From NCBI GenBank assembly GCA_964195515.1, contig CAXMQO010000057.1, positions 1 through 18,530 of the forward strand: a stretch of DNA of 18,530 nucleotides, written 5' to 3'. The DNA is from JAHEEL01 sp964195515. Lineage in GTDB: Bacteria > Actinomycetota > Acidimicrobiia > Spongiisociales > UBA5794. How positions within the stretch are numbered: the stretch's first letter is position 1; every line of letters starts with the position of its first letter. The notes under the pieces were generated by a model. The model saw only the letters and a program-made list of their open reading frames with translations. It did not search any database and was not told where the DNA came from. Positions 5,975-13,531 of this stretch are shown here, piece after piece. The translations under genes were made by a program, and so were the position numbers.

Positions 5975-8900
5975 GTGCTGCTGAAGAAACTCACACTCGT
6001 CGGTTTCAAATCGTTCGCCGACCGCATCCGACTCGAATTCGACGCCGGTGTGAACGTGGTCGTCGGACCGAACGGCTCTGGGAAATCCAACCTGCTCGAT
6101 GCCATCGCATGGGTGATGGGAACCCAGGCCACACGCTCGCTCCGAACTGAGAAGATGGGAGACGTCGTGTTCGCCGGAACGGCGACCCGCCCGGCGGTGT
6201 CCCGCGCCGAGGTGTCGCTCACCTTCGACAACAGCGACGGCTTCCTCCCGGTCGACCTCAACGAGATCACCATCACCCGCCGGCTCTATCGAGACGGCAC
6301 TTCCGAATACGAGATGAATCGGACGCCATGTCGCCTCCTCGACATCCAGGAGTTGCTCTCCGACGGTGGCGTTGGGCGCCACCAGCACGTTCTGGTTTCC
6401 CAGGGGCAGATCGGAACGATCCTCATGGCGGGACCGGATGAGCACCGCTCGGTCATCGAGGAAGCTGCAGGCATCACGAAGCACCGGAGTCGCCGCGACC
6501 GGGCGATTCGCCGACTCGCCGCGACCGACCAGGATGTCGACCGGCTTAACGACATTCTTGCTGAGAAGCGCCGAGCGCTGCGGCCCTTGAAGCGCCAGGC
6601 GAACGCTGCAGCCCGGCACGGAGCGGTGAGATCCGAGGCGAAGGCGCTCCGACTCTGGCTCGGGGGTGAAGTCATCCGTGATCTGCGATCCAGGAACGCG
6701 AAGGCCACAGCCGAACAGGCAACACTCTCGGCAGCGCTCAACTCCGATAGGGGCGCACTGGAGGGCTTGCTGATCGAACTCACCGGGCTCCGATCGTCCG
6801 CTGGCGATGTGGGGGCAGCGCTCGAACGTGACACCACCGCGGCAGCGCGCCTCGAGACGGTCGTGGAGCGTCTTCGCCGCTACGGGCTCGTTGCGCGTGA
6901 GCGACGCGTCGGACTTGAGAACCGAATCGAGGGAGCCGAAGAACGGCGCGGCGACCTCTCCGGTGAAGAGATTGAGCTTCGGACCGGTATCGACGAGGCG
7001 ACCGATGCAGAACTCAGGCTCGGTGACGAGGAAGAACGTCGGGCCGTTGCCTTGCAGGCTCTGGAAGACGAGGAACGAGTGCTTGCCGAACAGGTCCAGC
7101 TCCCGGCCGAGGGTCTTGTCGCCAACCTGCGTGGCGATCTCAGAGCGCTTGAGAACGGATCGCAACGAGACAGGCGAGAGCTCGAGTCCATCAGGGCGCG
7201 TCACAGCGTTGTTGTCGATCGCCTCGAAGAAGAGACAACCGAAAGCGTCGAACTGAATCAGTCGATTCAACAGGCCGATTCCGAAGTGACGGCATCGCAG
7301 CGCACCTATGAAGAAGCCCGGGATTATCGCTCCGACATCGAAGAAGGATGGGAACGCGCCGATCAGCAGCACACGGACGCGCTGCTCGCAGTTGCCGCAG
7401 CCGAAGCCCGCGTCGAGGCGCACGAGGCTGCCATCGCAGGTATCGGAGATCCCACCGCTCGGACGATGACCGCAGACCGAGACGGAGTCATGGGAGCTGT
7501 TGCTGCGTCCCTGGACGCCCCGGCGGATCTCGCGGACGCGGTCGATGGAGCACTCGGCTCATGGGCCGATGCCTTCCTCACCGTTGATCGGGCGACAATC
7601 CGCGGTCTCACCGGTGATCTCAAATCGAACGGACTGGGCGGCGTCTCACTCGTCAGTCCGCTGGTATCGGTGGATGTCCCTGCGCGGGCCGCCGCTGCCG
7701 AACTGGGCCTGGATGCGCTCGTCGATCTCCTCGGAGTGAACGCCGACCTGAGGGTCGCAGAGGCGCTCCTCGGCGACGTGGTGTTCGCCGCCGGATGGGA
7801 GGCAGCGTGGCGGGTCGTTGAGCGTTTTCCGCATCTCCGCGCGGTAACTCCCGAGGGTGATGTGATCGCCGCATCCGGCATGCACGTCGCGCAGCCCGAC
7901 GGGACCGGATTCGCCGCCCTGGAAGCGGCTCGCGTGCAACTCGAGATCGGCGAAAGGGAACGATCGCGTACCGAGAGCCGCCGGACCACCACCCGGCGGG
8001 ACCTCGAAACAGCTCGGAGGATTGAACGAGCGGCGCTCGATGATCTCGAGGCGCTTGAGGCCAGGATCGCCGGCCACACCGAGGCACTGGCTCTGATTGG
8101 CCGTGCTCGGGCCGAGGGTGAGGCCGAACGCGAGCGACTCGACACGCGAACGAAGGCGCTCCTGGAAGCAGAGGGGGCGCGAGAGGAACGCATCGCAGAG
8201 GTGCGCGAACGGGTCGCAGAGTTCGAAGGCGAGGAGGCTTCTCGACAAACTGCCTGGGAGGCCCTCAACCGACGTCGCGAAGAGGTGGCTTCTCGTACGG
8301 ACGAAGCCCGTCGGCGGAAGGAAGATTCGGCGGCCGAACTCGCAGGAGTCTCCGAGCGGAGAGCGCTGCTGCATCGGAGACTCGAACGTGTCAGATTGGA
8401 TCTGGGCCAACTGGAACTGCTCCCCGAAGAAGACCCCCGAATCGATCAGCTGTCTGAGATCGAATCCCGCTCTGCCCGGGTGATCGCTCTCGCTCAGCAC
8501 CACATCGCCGAATTGCGCGAGCGGCAGCGAACACTCCGCCTCGACGTCGGAGATGTCTCCGAGGCCCTTGCGAACGCAGAGCAGCACCGCGAGCAGCTCG
8601 AGGATGCGGTCTCGACAGCGAAGGATCGGCTATCGATCCTTGCCGTTGAGTTGGCCGAGATCCGTGTCCGCCTGGAGTCGAGTGAGGAAGGTCTGCGGCG
8701 AGACGCGGACGCATCGCTTGATGAGGCGCTTGGTGAGCCACGCCCGGAACTCAAAGAAGGAATCGTTCCGTCGGAGCGCCTCGCCAGCCTCGAAGCCGAT
8801 CTTCGGAGGATGGGTCCTATCAACCCCTTGGCCGCGGCTGAGTACGAGGACCTGGCGGGTGAGGTGACGCTCCTCGACGAGCAGCTTGTCGACCTCGACG

Positions 8901-9415
8901 GGTCGCGCAGCGAGTTGAGGAAGGTCATCTCCGCACTCGACGAGGAGATGTCGAGCCTGTTCATGGTCGCATTCGAGGAGATCTCGAGGTTGTACCAGGA
9001 GAACTTCGTCCAGGTGTTCCCCGGCGGTCGGGGAGGGCTCCGTCTTGTCGATCCCAGCCATCCGCTCGAATCCGGTGTCGAGGTGGAGGCACAGCCTCAC
9101 GGGAAGAAGGTCGGCCGGCTCGCGCTTCTCTCCGGCGGAGAACAGAGTCTTGCCGCCCTGGCGTTCCTGTTTGCCGTATTTCGCGCGCGACCGAGTCCCT
9201 TCTACGTCCTTGACGAGGTCGAGGCGGCGCTCGACGACGCGAACCTCCACCGCTTCCTGAGGCTCGTAGACACGCTGCGTTCGTCGGCACAACTCGTGAT
9301 CATCACCCACCAGCAACAGACGATGGAAGCCGCCGATATGCTGTATGGCGTCACGATGGAACCCGGCGAGTCATCGAAAGTCCTCGCCCGACGTATGGCG
9401 CGAGTCACCATCTAG
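5975..9415 (+). CDS. smc: Chromosome segregation protein SMC
   Basis: SMC is the ATPase core of the SMC-ScpA-ScpB condensin that organises and segregates the chromosome. The 1146-residue product is near the usual 1150-1200. It starts LLKKLTLVGFKSFADR, with Walker A GPNGSGKS at 31-38 and a Q-loop SQGQI near 144-148. Two long Glu/Arg/Leu-rich coiled-coil arms (about 160-490 and 650-950) flank a hinge at about 495-650. The C-terminal head has the ABC signature LLSGGEQSLAALAF (from about 1051), Walker B FYVLDEVEAALDD (about 1076-1088) and an H-loop IITHQQQTM. The GTG start has no ribosome binding site but sits 8 nt after a -10 box, suggesting leaderless translation. It is 72 nt after rnc and 63 nt before ftsY. 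Confidence 0.97.
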   Translation: MLLKKLTLVGFKSFADRIRLEFDAGVNVVVGPNGSGKSNLLDAIAWVMGTQATRSLRTEKMGDVVFAGTATRPAVSRAEVSLTFDNSDGFLPVDLNEITITRRLYRDGTSEYEMNRTPCRLLDIQELLSDGGVGRHQHVLVSQGQIGTILMAGPDEHRSVIEEAAGITKHRSRRDRAIRRLAATDQDVDRLNDILAEKRRALRPLKRQANAAARHGAVRSEAKALRLWLGGEVIRDLRSRNAKATAEQATLSAALNSDRGALEGLLIELTGLRSSAGDVGAALERDTTAAARLETVVERLRRYGLVARERRVGLENRIEGAEERRGDLSGEEIELRTGIDEATDAELRLGDEEERRAVALQALEDEERVLAEQVQLPAEGLVANLRGDLRALENGSQRDRRELESIRARHSVVVDRLEEETTESVELNQSIQQADSEVTASQRTYEEARDYRSDIEEGWERADQQHTDALLAVAAAEARVEAHEAAIAGIGDPTARTMTADRDGVMGAVAASLDAPADLADAVDGALGSWADAFLTVDRATIRGLTGDLKSNGLGGVSLVSPLVSVDVPARAAAAELGLDALVDLLGVNADLRVAEALLGDVVFAAGWEAAWRVVERFPHLRAVTPEGDVIAASGMHVAQPDGTGFAALEAARVQLEIGERERSRTESRRTTTRRDLETARRIERAALDDLEALEARIAGHTEALALIGRARAEGEAERERLDTRTKALLEAEGAREERIAEVRERVAEFEGEEASRQTAWEALNRRREEVASRTDEARRRKEDSAAELAGVSERRALLHRRLERVRLDLGQLELLPEEDPRIDQLSEIESRSARVIALAQHHIAELRERQRTLRLDVGDVSEALANAEQHREQLEDAVSTAKDRLSILAVELAEIRVRLESSEEGLRRDADASLDEALGEPRPELKEGIVPSERLASLEADLRRMGPINPLAAAEYEDLAGEVTLLDEQLVDLDGSRSELRKVISALDEEMSSLFMVAFEEISRLYQENFVQVFPGGRGGLRLVDPSHPLESGVEVEAQPHGKKVGRLALLSGGEQSLAALAFLFAVFRARPSPFYVLDEVEAALDDANLHRFLRLVDTLRSSAQLVIITHQQQTMEAADMLYGVTMEPGESSKVLARRMARVTI

Positions 9416-9454
9416 GAGCGCCCTGAGCAGCGGCATTGCCCGGCATGCTCCTAG
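9412..9454 (+). terminator. Hairpin spanning the smc stop codon, smc-ftsY gap
   Basis: CTAGGAGC (9412-9419) and GCTCCTAG (9447-9454) are perfect 8-bp inverted arms around a 27-nt loop. The smc TAG (9413-9415) lies inside the left arm. A competing pairing, GAGCA (9425-9429) with TGCTC (9446-9450), uses part of the right arm. There is no T run, so it is at best a weak or Rho-assisted terminator, an attenuator, or an mRNA-stability hairpin between smc and ftsY. Confidence 0.35.
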
Positions 9455-9478
9455 GGTTCCCGTCCGTTAGGAGTATCG

Positions 9479-10486
9479 GTGGACACCAGCATTTGGATTG
9501 TGTTCGTTGTAGCGATCGCCATCATCGCGGTCGTTGCGTTCGTTGTCGTCAACCGATCGCACGACAAGGGACCCTCCTCATCGCCAGGAGTGGAAGCCTC
9601 GGAACGAGGACTACGAACCAAGCTGGTTCGCACCCGATCGGCCATCGGCGGTCGACTCAGCGATCTCTTCGGATCCGGCACTCTTGATGAGAACTTCTGG
9701 AGTGAACTCGAGGAGGCGTTGATCGCTGCTGACGTCGGTGTATCAACGGCATCGGCCGTCGTGAATGATGTGCGAAGCCAGCATCCTGATGATGGCGATG
9801 CAGCGCGACGGTTGCTCGAAGATTCCCTGATCGGTCAAATGTCGGGGCGCGATCGATCCCTGCACCTCGAGGGGAAGCCGGCCGTGGTTCTCGTCGTCGG
9901 CGTGAACGGCACGGGGAAGACGACCTCGATCGCCAAGATCGCCGGTTTGCTCGGAGAAGGCGGCCGAACCGCCGTCCTCGGCTCTGCCGACACGTTCCGG
10001 GCTGCCGCAGATGAGCAGCTTCGCACCTGGGCCGAACGGGTTGGAGTCGAGGTCGTCTCCGGGGCGCCGGGCTCCGATCCTGCCGCCGTGGCATACGACG
10101 CATACCGAACGGCCGCGGATTCCGGCGCCGACGTCGTGCTCATTGATACGGCAGGGCGACTGCACTCGAAGACGAACCTCATGGATGAACTCGCCAAAGT
10201 GGCGCGCGTGCTTCGCCGCGAAGCGGGGGAGATCGGTGAGATCCTTCTCGTCCTCGACGGAACCACCGGCCAGAACGGGATCAGCCAGGCACGAAGCTTT
10301 GCCGCATCCGTCGGTGTGACCGGGATTATTCTCACGAAACTCGACGGCACGGCCCGAGGGGGCGTAACGATCGCTGTGGAACAGGAACTCGACGTCCCAG
10401 TCAAATACATCGGCGTCGGTGAAGGGCTCCACGACCTCGTACCATTCGAACCGACAACATTTGTCGAAGCACTGCTGGAGCCATGA
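9479..10486 (+). CDS. ftsY: Signal recognition particle receptor FtsY
   Basis: FtsY is the membrane receptor that docks SRP-ribosome complexes and forms a paired GTPase with Ffh. The 335-residue product has a single hydrophobic segment at about 5-24, a likely membrane anchor replacing the acidic A domain of E. coli FtsY. A short linker and the NG domain follow. GTPase motifs are G1 GVNGTGKTT (141-149), DTFRAAA (171-177), DTAGR (223-227) and TKLDGTARGG (286-295); GVGEGLHDL precedes the C-terminal end. The GTG start has AGGAG at 9469-9473, 5 nt upstream. The stop overlaps the cdd ATG (ATGA). Its partner ffh is 5.4 kb downstream, separated by salvage and etf genes. Confidence 0.96.
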   Translation: MDTSIWIVFVVAIAIIAVVAFVVVNRSHDKGPSSSPGVEASERGLRTKLVRTRSAIGGRLSDLFGSGTLDENFWSELEEALIAADVGVSTASAVVNDVRSQHPDDGDAARRLLEDSLIGQMSGRDRSLHLEGKPAVVLVVGVNGTGKTTSIAKIAGLLGEGGRTAVLGSADTFRAAADEQLRTWAERVGVEVVSGAPGSDPAAVAYDAYRTAADSGADVVLIDTAGRLHSKTNLMDELAKVARVLRREAGEIGEILLVLDGTTGQNGISQARSFAASVGVTGIILTKLDGTARGGVTIAVEQELDVPVKYIGVGEGLHDLVPFEPTTFVEALLEP

Positions 10487-10896
10487 CCGAAACGCAACGA
10501 CTCATCGCAGAGGCTCGGAACGCAGCCGAGCGCTCGCACTCGCCGTACTCCAAATTTCGCGTCGGCGCCGTGGTCGTCGCTTCCGACGGCACCGAGTACC
10601 GGGGATGCAACGTCGAGAACGCGGCGTACGGAGCATCGATCTGCGCGGAGGCGAACGCAATCACCACCGCCGTTGCCAATGGCGTACGCGAGATCGATAC
10701 GATCGCCGTCGCGTGCCTCGACGGCGAGGGATGCTCCCCGTGTGGCAACTGCCGTCAACTCATGAGAGAGTTCAGGGTGCGACGGGTGATTCTCACGACC
10801 GAAGACGGAACCCCGGTTGAGTACGCCCTCGAGGAGCTGTTGCCGCGCTCGTTTGGACCCGACGACCTTCGGTCGAGCAGATCAGTAGATCAGTAG
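10483..10896 (+). CDS. cdd: Cytidine deaminase (homotetrameric, three-cysteine zinc type)
   Basis: Cytidine deaminase hydrolyses cytidine and deoxycytidine to uridine and deoxyuridine for pyrimidine salvage. The 137-residue length fits the tetrameric class. The zinc site is C-A-E (Cys54, catalytic Glu56) plus PCGNC (Cys87, Cys90), and the nucleoside-binding segment FRVGAVVVASDG with GCNVENAAYG is intact. ATG 10483 overlaps the ftsY stop; GGAG at 10477-10480 is only 2 nt away, so it is probably translated by coupling to ftsY. The family-like sequence ends near LPRSFGP, and the final SRSVDQ plus TAG come from an octamer repeat element (10876-10915) shared with rnc. The related salvage genes are on the other side of etfBA on the opposite strand. 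Confidence 0.96.
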   Translation: MTETQRLIAEARNAAERSHSPYSKFRVGAVVVASDGTEYRGCNVENAAYGASICAEANAITTAVANGVREIDTIAVACLDGEGCSPCGNCRQLMREFRVRRVILTTEDGTPVEYALEELLPRSFGPDDLRSSRSVDQ

Positions 10897-10915
10897 ATCA
10901 GTACTGCTCTACTTC
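10876..10915 (+). repeat. Tandem octamer plus fold-back element at the cdd/etfA junction (copy 2)
   Basis: One variant unit AGCAGATC (10876-10883) and two copies of AGTAGATC (10884-10891, 10892-10899) precede a 16-nt tail (10900-10915). AGTAGA (10892-10897) pairs with TCTACT (10908-10913) around the palindrome CAGTACTG (10899-10906). The cdd stop TAG (10894-10896) falls at the same offset in unit three as the rnc stop in copy 1. The minus-strand etfA stop (10909-10911) also lies within the element, so it may end transcription from both sides. No T tract is evident. Confidence 0.9.
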
Positions 10916-11856
10916 GCTTTCAATGCCTCGGTCAGCTTTGGGATCACTTGGTGCAGATCGCCCACGATGCCGAGGTCGGCTACGGCGAAGATCGGGGCTT
11001 CGGCGTCCTTGTTGATGGCGATGATTGTGCCGGAGTCCTTCATCCCGACGAGGTGCTGCATCGCACCGGACACGCCTGCGGAGATGTAGACGGCGGGTTT
11101 GACCGTCTTGCCGGTCTGCCCGACCTGGAGCCTCGACGGAACCCACCCGGCGTCGATGACGGCTCGGGTAGCTCCCACCGCCGCGTTGAGCTGTAACGCC
11201 AGCTCCTCGATGACGGTCCACTTCTCTGCGCTGCCGACGCCGCGGCCACCGGCCACAACGATGCCGGCCACCTCGAGATCCGGTCCCTCGCTCTCTTCGA
11301 CATGTGACTCGGAAATGACGGCAGACCCCGCATGGCCAACGTCGGGCATCGAAACGGATACGACCGTGGGGACGCCACCATCCGACGCTTCCGCCGGGAA
11401 TGCCTTCGGGCGTATGAGGACGAGCGCGGGTGCCGAACCAGTGGTCTCGGTGATGACGGCCTCGCTTCCACCAAGGATCTCGCTGGTCACGCGCACCGAG
11501 CCGTCAACGGAGACGTCGACGGCATTTGAGAGCACGGGTCGGCCGATCCGAGCCGAGAGCCGCCCGGCGACGTCGCGGTCGGTGTTCCCCATGCCGAACA
11601 TGATGAGATCGGCACCATGCTCCTCGGCGAGCACTGCGAGCGCGGCCGCTGCGGGGGCGGACGGGAGACGGTCTCCGGTGGCGAGGTGATACACCGTCGT
11701 GGCACCGTGAGAGCCGAGTTCCGCGTACGCGGCGTCCGACCCTGCACCGATGTGGAATACCGCGGTGTCTCCAAACGACCGAGCCTTCGTCAGGAGTTCG
11801 AGAGCGGACGCGGAGGCGTGCCCGTCGAGTTCTTCGCTGAATACCCAGGTCGTCAT
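10909..11856 (-). CDS. etfA: Electron transfer flavoprotein subunit alpha
   Basis: EtfA binds FAD and, with EtfB, accepts electrons from acyl-CoA dehydrogenases and related flavoenzymes, passing them to ETF:quinone oxidoreductase. The 315-residue product has the N-terminal nucleotide-binding-like domain and the C-terminal FAD domain. Visible features include the conserved VVAGGRGVGS stretch, PAVYISAGVSGAMQHLVGM and the ETF-alpha signature region SGTIIAINKDAEAPIF-VADLGIVGD. It ends in a typical HQVIPKLTEALK tail. Its ATG follows the etfB stop with no gap (TAG then ATG), so the two are surely cotranscribed. Its TAG lies inside the repeat shared with the cdd 3' end. Confidence 0.95.
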   Translation of the reverse strand: MTTWVFSEELDGHASASALELLTKARSFGDTAVFHIGAGSDAAYAELGSHGATTVYHLATGDRLPSAPAAAALAVLAEEHGADLIMFGMGNTDRDVAGRLSARIGRPVLSNAVDVSVDGSVRVTSEILGGSEAVITETTGSAPALVLIRPKAFPAEASDGGVPTVVSVSMPDVGHAGSAVISESHVEESEGPDLEVAGIVVAGGRGVGSAEKWTVIEELALQLNAAVGATRAVIDAGWVPSRLQVGQTGKTVKPAVYISAGVSGAMQHLVGMKDSGTIIAINKDAEAPIFAVADLGIVGDLHQVIPKLTEALKAK

Positions 11857-12633
11857 CTAGATCACCTTCGCTTGTTCAAGGAGGGCGACGATCCTGAGAT
11901 ACGCCTCACCGTCGTCTTCAACGATCTCTCCCGCTTCGCGGGCAGGGACCGAGATCACCGAGGTGATCTTCTGTCCGGCGCCGGAATCCCCTACCTGGTC
12001 GGCGCTGAATCCGAGGTCCGCGGCTGTCAGCTTGTCGATCGGTTTCTTCTTGGCCTGCATGATCCCCTTGAACGTGGGATAGCGGGGTTCAACGACACCG
12101 GAGGTAACGGACAGGAGCGCCGGGAGTGGCGCTTCAACCACGTCGTAACCCCCTGCGGTCTGCTGTTCGACACGAATCCCGGCGTCGGTTGCGTCGACCT
12201 TGCGAGCGAACGTCAGCGACGGCACGTCGAGCAGTTCGGCGATCTGCTGGGGAACGACACCGGTGTACCCGTCGGTGGATTCCGTGCCGGCGATCACGAG
12301 GTCGAATCCTTCTCGCTCAATCGCCGCTGCGAGCACCCGTGACGTCGTCAGGGCATCGGATCCGCCGAGGGTCTCGTCATCGATGATGACCGCTTTGTCT
12401 GCGCCCATCGCCAATGCCTGGCGGATCCCCTGAAGGGAACCGGACGGGGACATCGAGAACAACGTGACCGACCCGTCGTCTCCTTCGGCGAGTTGGAGCC
12501 CGACCTCGACGCCGAACCGATCGGTATCGTCGAGGACCTGGTCATTCGGACGGACCACGCGATGGGTGTCCGGATCCAGGTCATATGGCGTCGCCGGGTC
12601 TGGGATCTGTTTCACACAGACCGCGATTCTCAT
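11857..12633 (-). CDS. etfB: Electron transfer flavoprotein subunit beta
   Basis: EtfB is the AMP-binding partner of EtfA in the soluble flavoprotein that collects electrons from fatty-acid and amino-acid oxidation. The 258 residues match the family. They include the start MRIAVCVKQIPDP, the GVEVGLQL and ALAMGADKAVIID segments, ATP/AMP-site residues in AGTESTDGYTGVVPQQIAELL, and the ETF-beta region PALLSVTSGVVEPRYPTFKGIMQAKKKPI. AAGGAG lies upstream of the ATG (spacer about 10 nt), and a sigma-70-like promoter is seen at 12665-12694, making this the first gene of a two-gene operon. No acyl-CoA dehydrogenase or ETF-QO gene is in the window, so the electron donor cannot be inferred. Confidence 0.96.
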   Translation of the reverse strand: MRIAVCVKQIPDPATPYDLDPDTHRVVRPNDQVLDDTDRFGVEVGLQLAEGDDGSVTLFSMSPSGSLQGIRQALAMGADKAVIIDDETLGGSDALTTSRVLAAAIEREGFDLVIAGTESTDGYTGVVPQQIAELLDVPSLTFARKVDATDAGIRVEQQTAGGYDVVEAPLPALLSVTSGVVEPRYPTFKGIMQAKKKPIDKLTAADLGFSADQVGDSGAGQKITSVISVPAREAGEIVEDDGEAYLRIVALLEQAKVI

Positions 12634-12664
12634 GACGTTACCGCTCCTTGGCTGGGGTGCCGAG

Positions 12665-12694
12665 ATGATACCCCAACTTTGAGCGTGGACTCAA
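12665..12694 (-). promoter_or_regulatory. Probable etfBA promoter with overlapping dyad
   Basis: On the minus strand, TTGAGT (12694-12689) and TATCAT (12670-12665) are spaced by 18 bp, a reasonable -35/-10 pair. It predicts a leader of about 25 nt before the etfB ATG at 12633. A dyad at 12678-12695 (TTTGAG, 6-nt spacer, CTCAAA) covers the -35 box and part of the spacer and could be an operator. It lies in the 70-bp gap after punA. Confidence 0.5.
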
Positions 12695-12703
12695 AAACAG
12701 GCG

Positions 12704-13531
12704 TCAGTTGGCGACGAGGAGTGGGAGGAGCGCGTCGAGCACGGAGGTGAAACGCTCCCGTGCCTCGGCGGCCGTTTCGGTGACTTCAGCGTGTGACAGC
12801 GGCGTATCCGTGATACCCGCTGCGTAATTGGTCACCAGCGAAATTCCGGCAACTTCGACACCCATATGGTTGAGGGCGATCGCTTCGGGCACCGTCGACA
12901 TGCCGACCAGGTCGCCGCCCGCTCGCCTGACCATCTCGATCTCGGCGGGTGTCTCGTAGCTGGGTCCAAGGAACCACGCATAGACGCCCTCGCGGTACGA
13001 GACGGACGAAGCTTCGAATGCGCGCTCCATGAGATCTCGGAGGCGCTTCGAGTAGACCTCGCTCATGTCGGGGAATCGCGGGCCGAGCCGGTCGTCGTTC
13101 ATGCCGACGAGCGGGTTTCTCGCCGTGTAGTTGAGATGGTCGCGGATCGCGACGAGGTCGCCGGGCGCAAGACCGTCGCCGAGACCGCCCGCGGCGTTCG
13201 TGAGGAGCACCGACGAAGCGCCGGCGAGCGCGGCGGTGCGGACGCCGAACACGACCTCGTCGAGTTCCCAGCCTTCGTATGTGTGAACACGTCCCGCGAA
13301 GAGCAAGACGGCTCCGTCGCCGACGGAGGCCGAGAAGAGGCTCCCGCCGTGACCGACGACACGCGGTTCGGGGAAGAAGGGGATCTCCGAGTAGGGAATC
13401 TCGATCGCATTGTCGAAGGATCCGGCGTAGTCGCTCAGACCGGATCCGAGCACGACGGCAGCTTGGTGTCGCTCCCGTCCCGTTCGTTCGGCGATCGCCG
13501 CCGCGGCCTCCTGCAGGTGTTCGTAGCTCAT
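12704..13531 (-). CDS. punA: Purine-nucleoside phosphorylase
   Basis: This enzyme phosphorolyses purine (deoxy)ribonucleosides to the free base and (deoxy)ribose-1-phosphate. The 275-residue product fits the trimeric PNP class. Motifs are VLGSGLSDY (27-35), HGG (61-63, phosphate loop region), GRVHTYEG (80-87), TNAAGG (111-116), GPSYETPAE (189-197), MSTVPE (211-216) and TNYAAGI (234-240). I chose ATG 13531 rather than a frame open to 13612. The start MSYEHLQEAA fits the family, GGAGAGG lies 4 nt upstream, and the ATG overlaps the deoA stop as ATGA. It is the last gene of the minus-strand salvage operon; no clear intrinsic terminator follows. Confidence 0.95.
   Translation of the reverse strand: MSYEHLQEAAAAIAERTGRERHQAAVVLGSGLSDYAGSFDNAIEIPYSEIPFFPEPRVVGHGGSLFSASVGDGAVLLFAGRVHTYEGWELDEVVFGVRTAALAGASSVLLTNAAGGLGDGLAPGDLVAIRDHLNYTARNPLVGMNDDRLGPRFPDMSEVYSKRLRDLMERAFEASSVSYREGVYAWFLGPSYETPAEIEMVRRAGGDLVGMSTVPEAIALNHMGVEVAGISLVTNYAAGITDTPLSHAEVTETAAEARERFTSVLDALLPLLVAN

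Noticed and set aside
5939..7423. 494-codon open frame on the minus strand opposite smc
   Set aside because: It is an antisense shadow of a highly conserved smc head and arm, with no recognisable domain and no start signals. Long antisense frames are expected in codon-biased CG-rich genes.
7363..8587. Two further minus-strand frames (301 and 313 codons) opposite smc
   Set aside because: Both lie wholly within smc coding sequence, are Ser/Arg/Ala-rich in the manner of shadow translations, and match no family I know.
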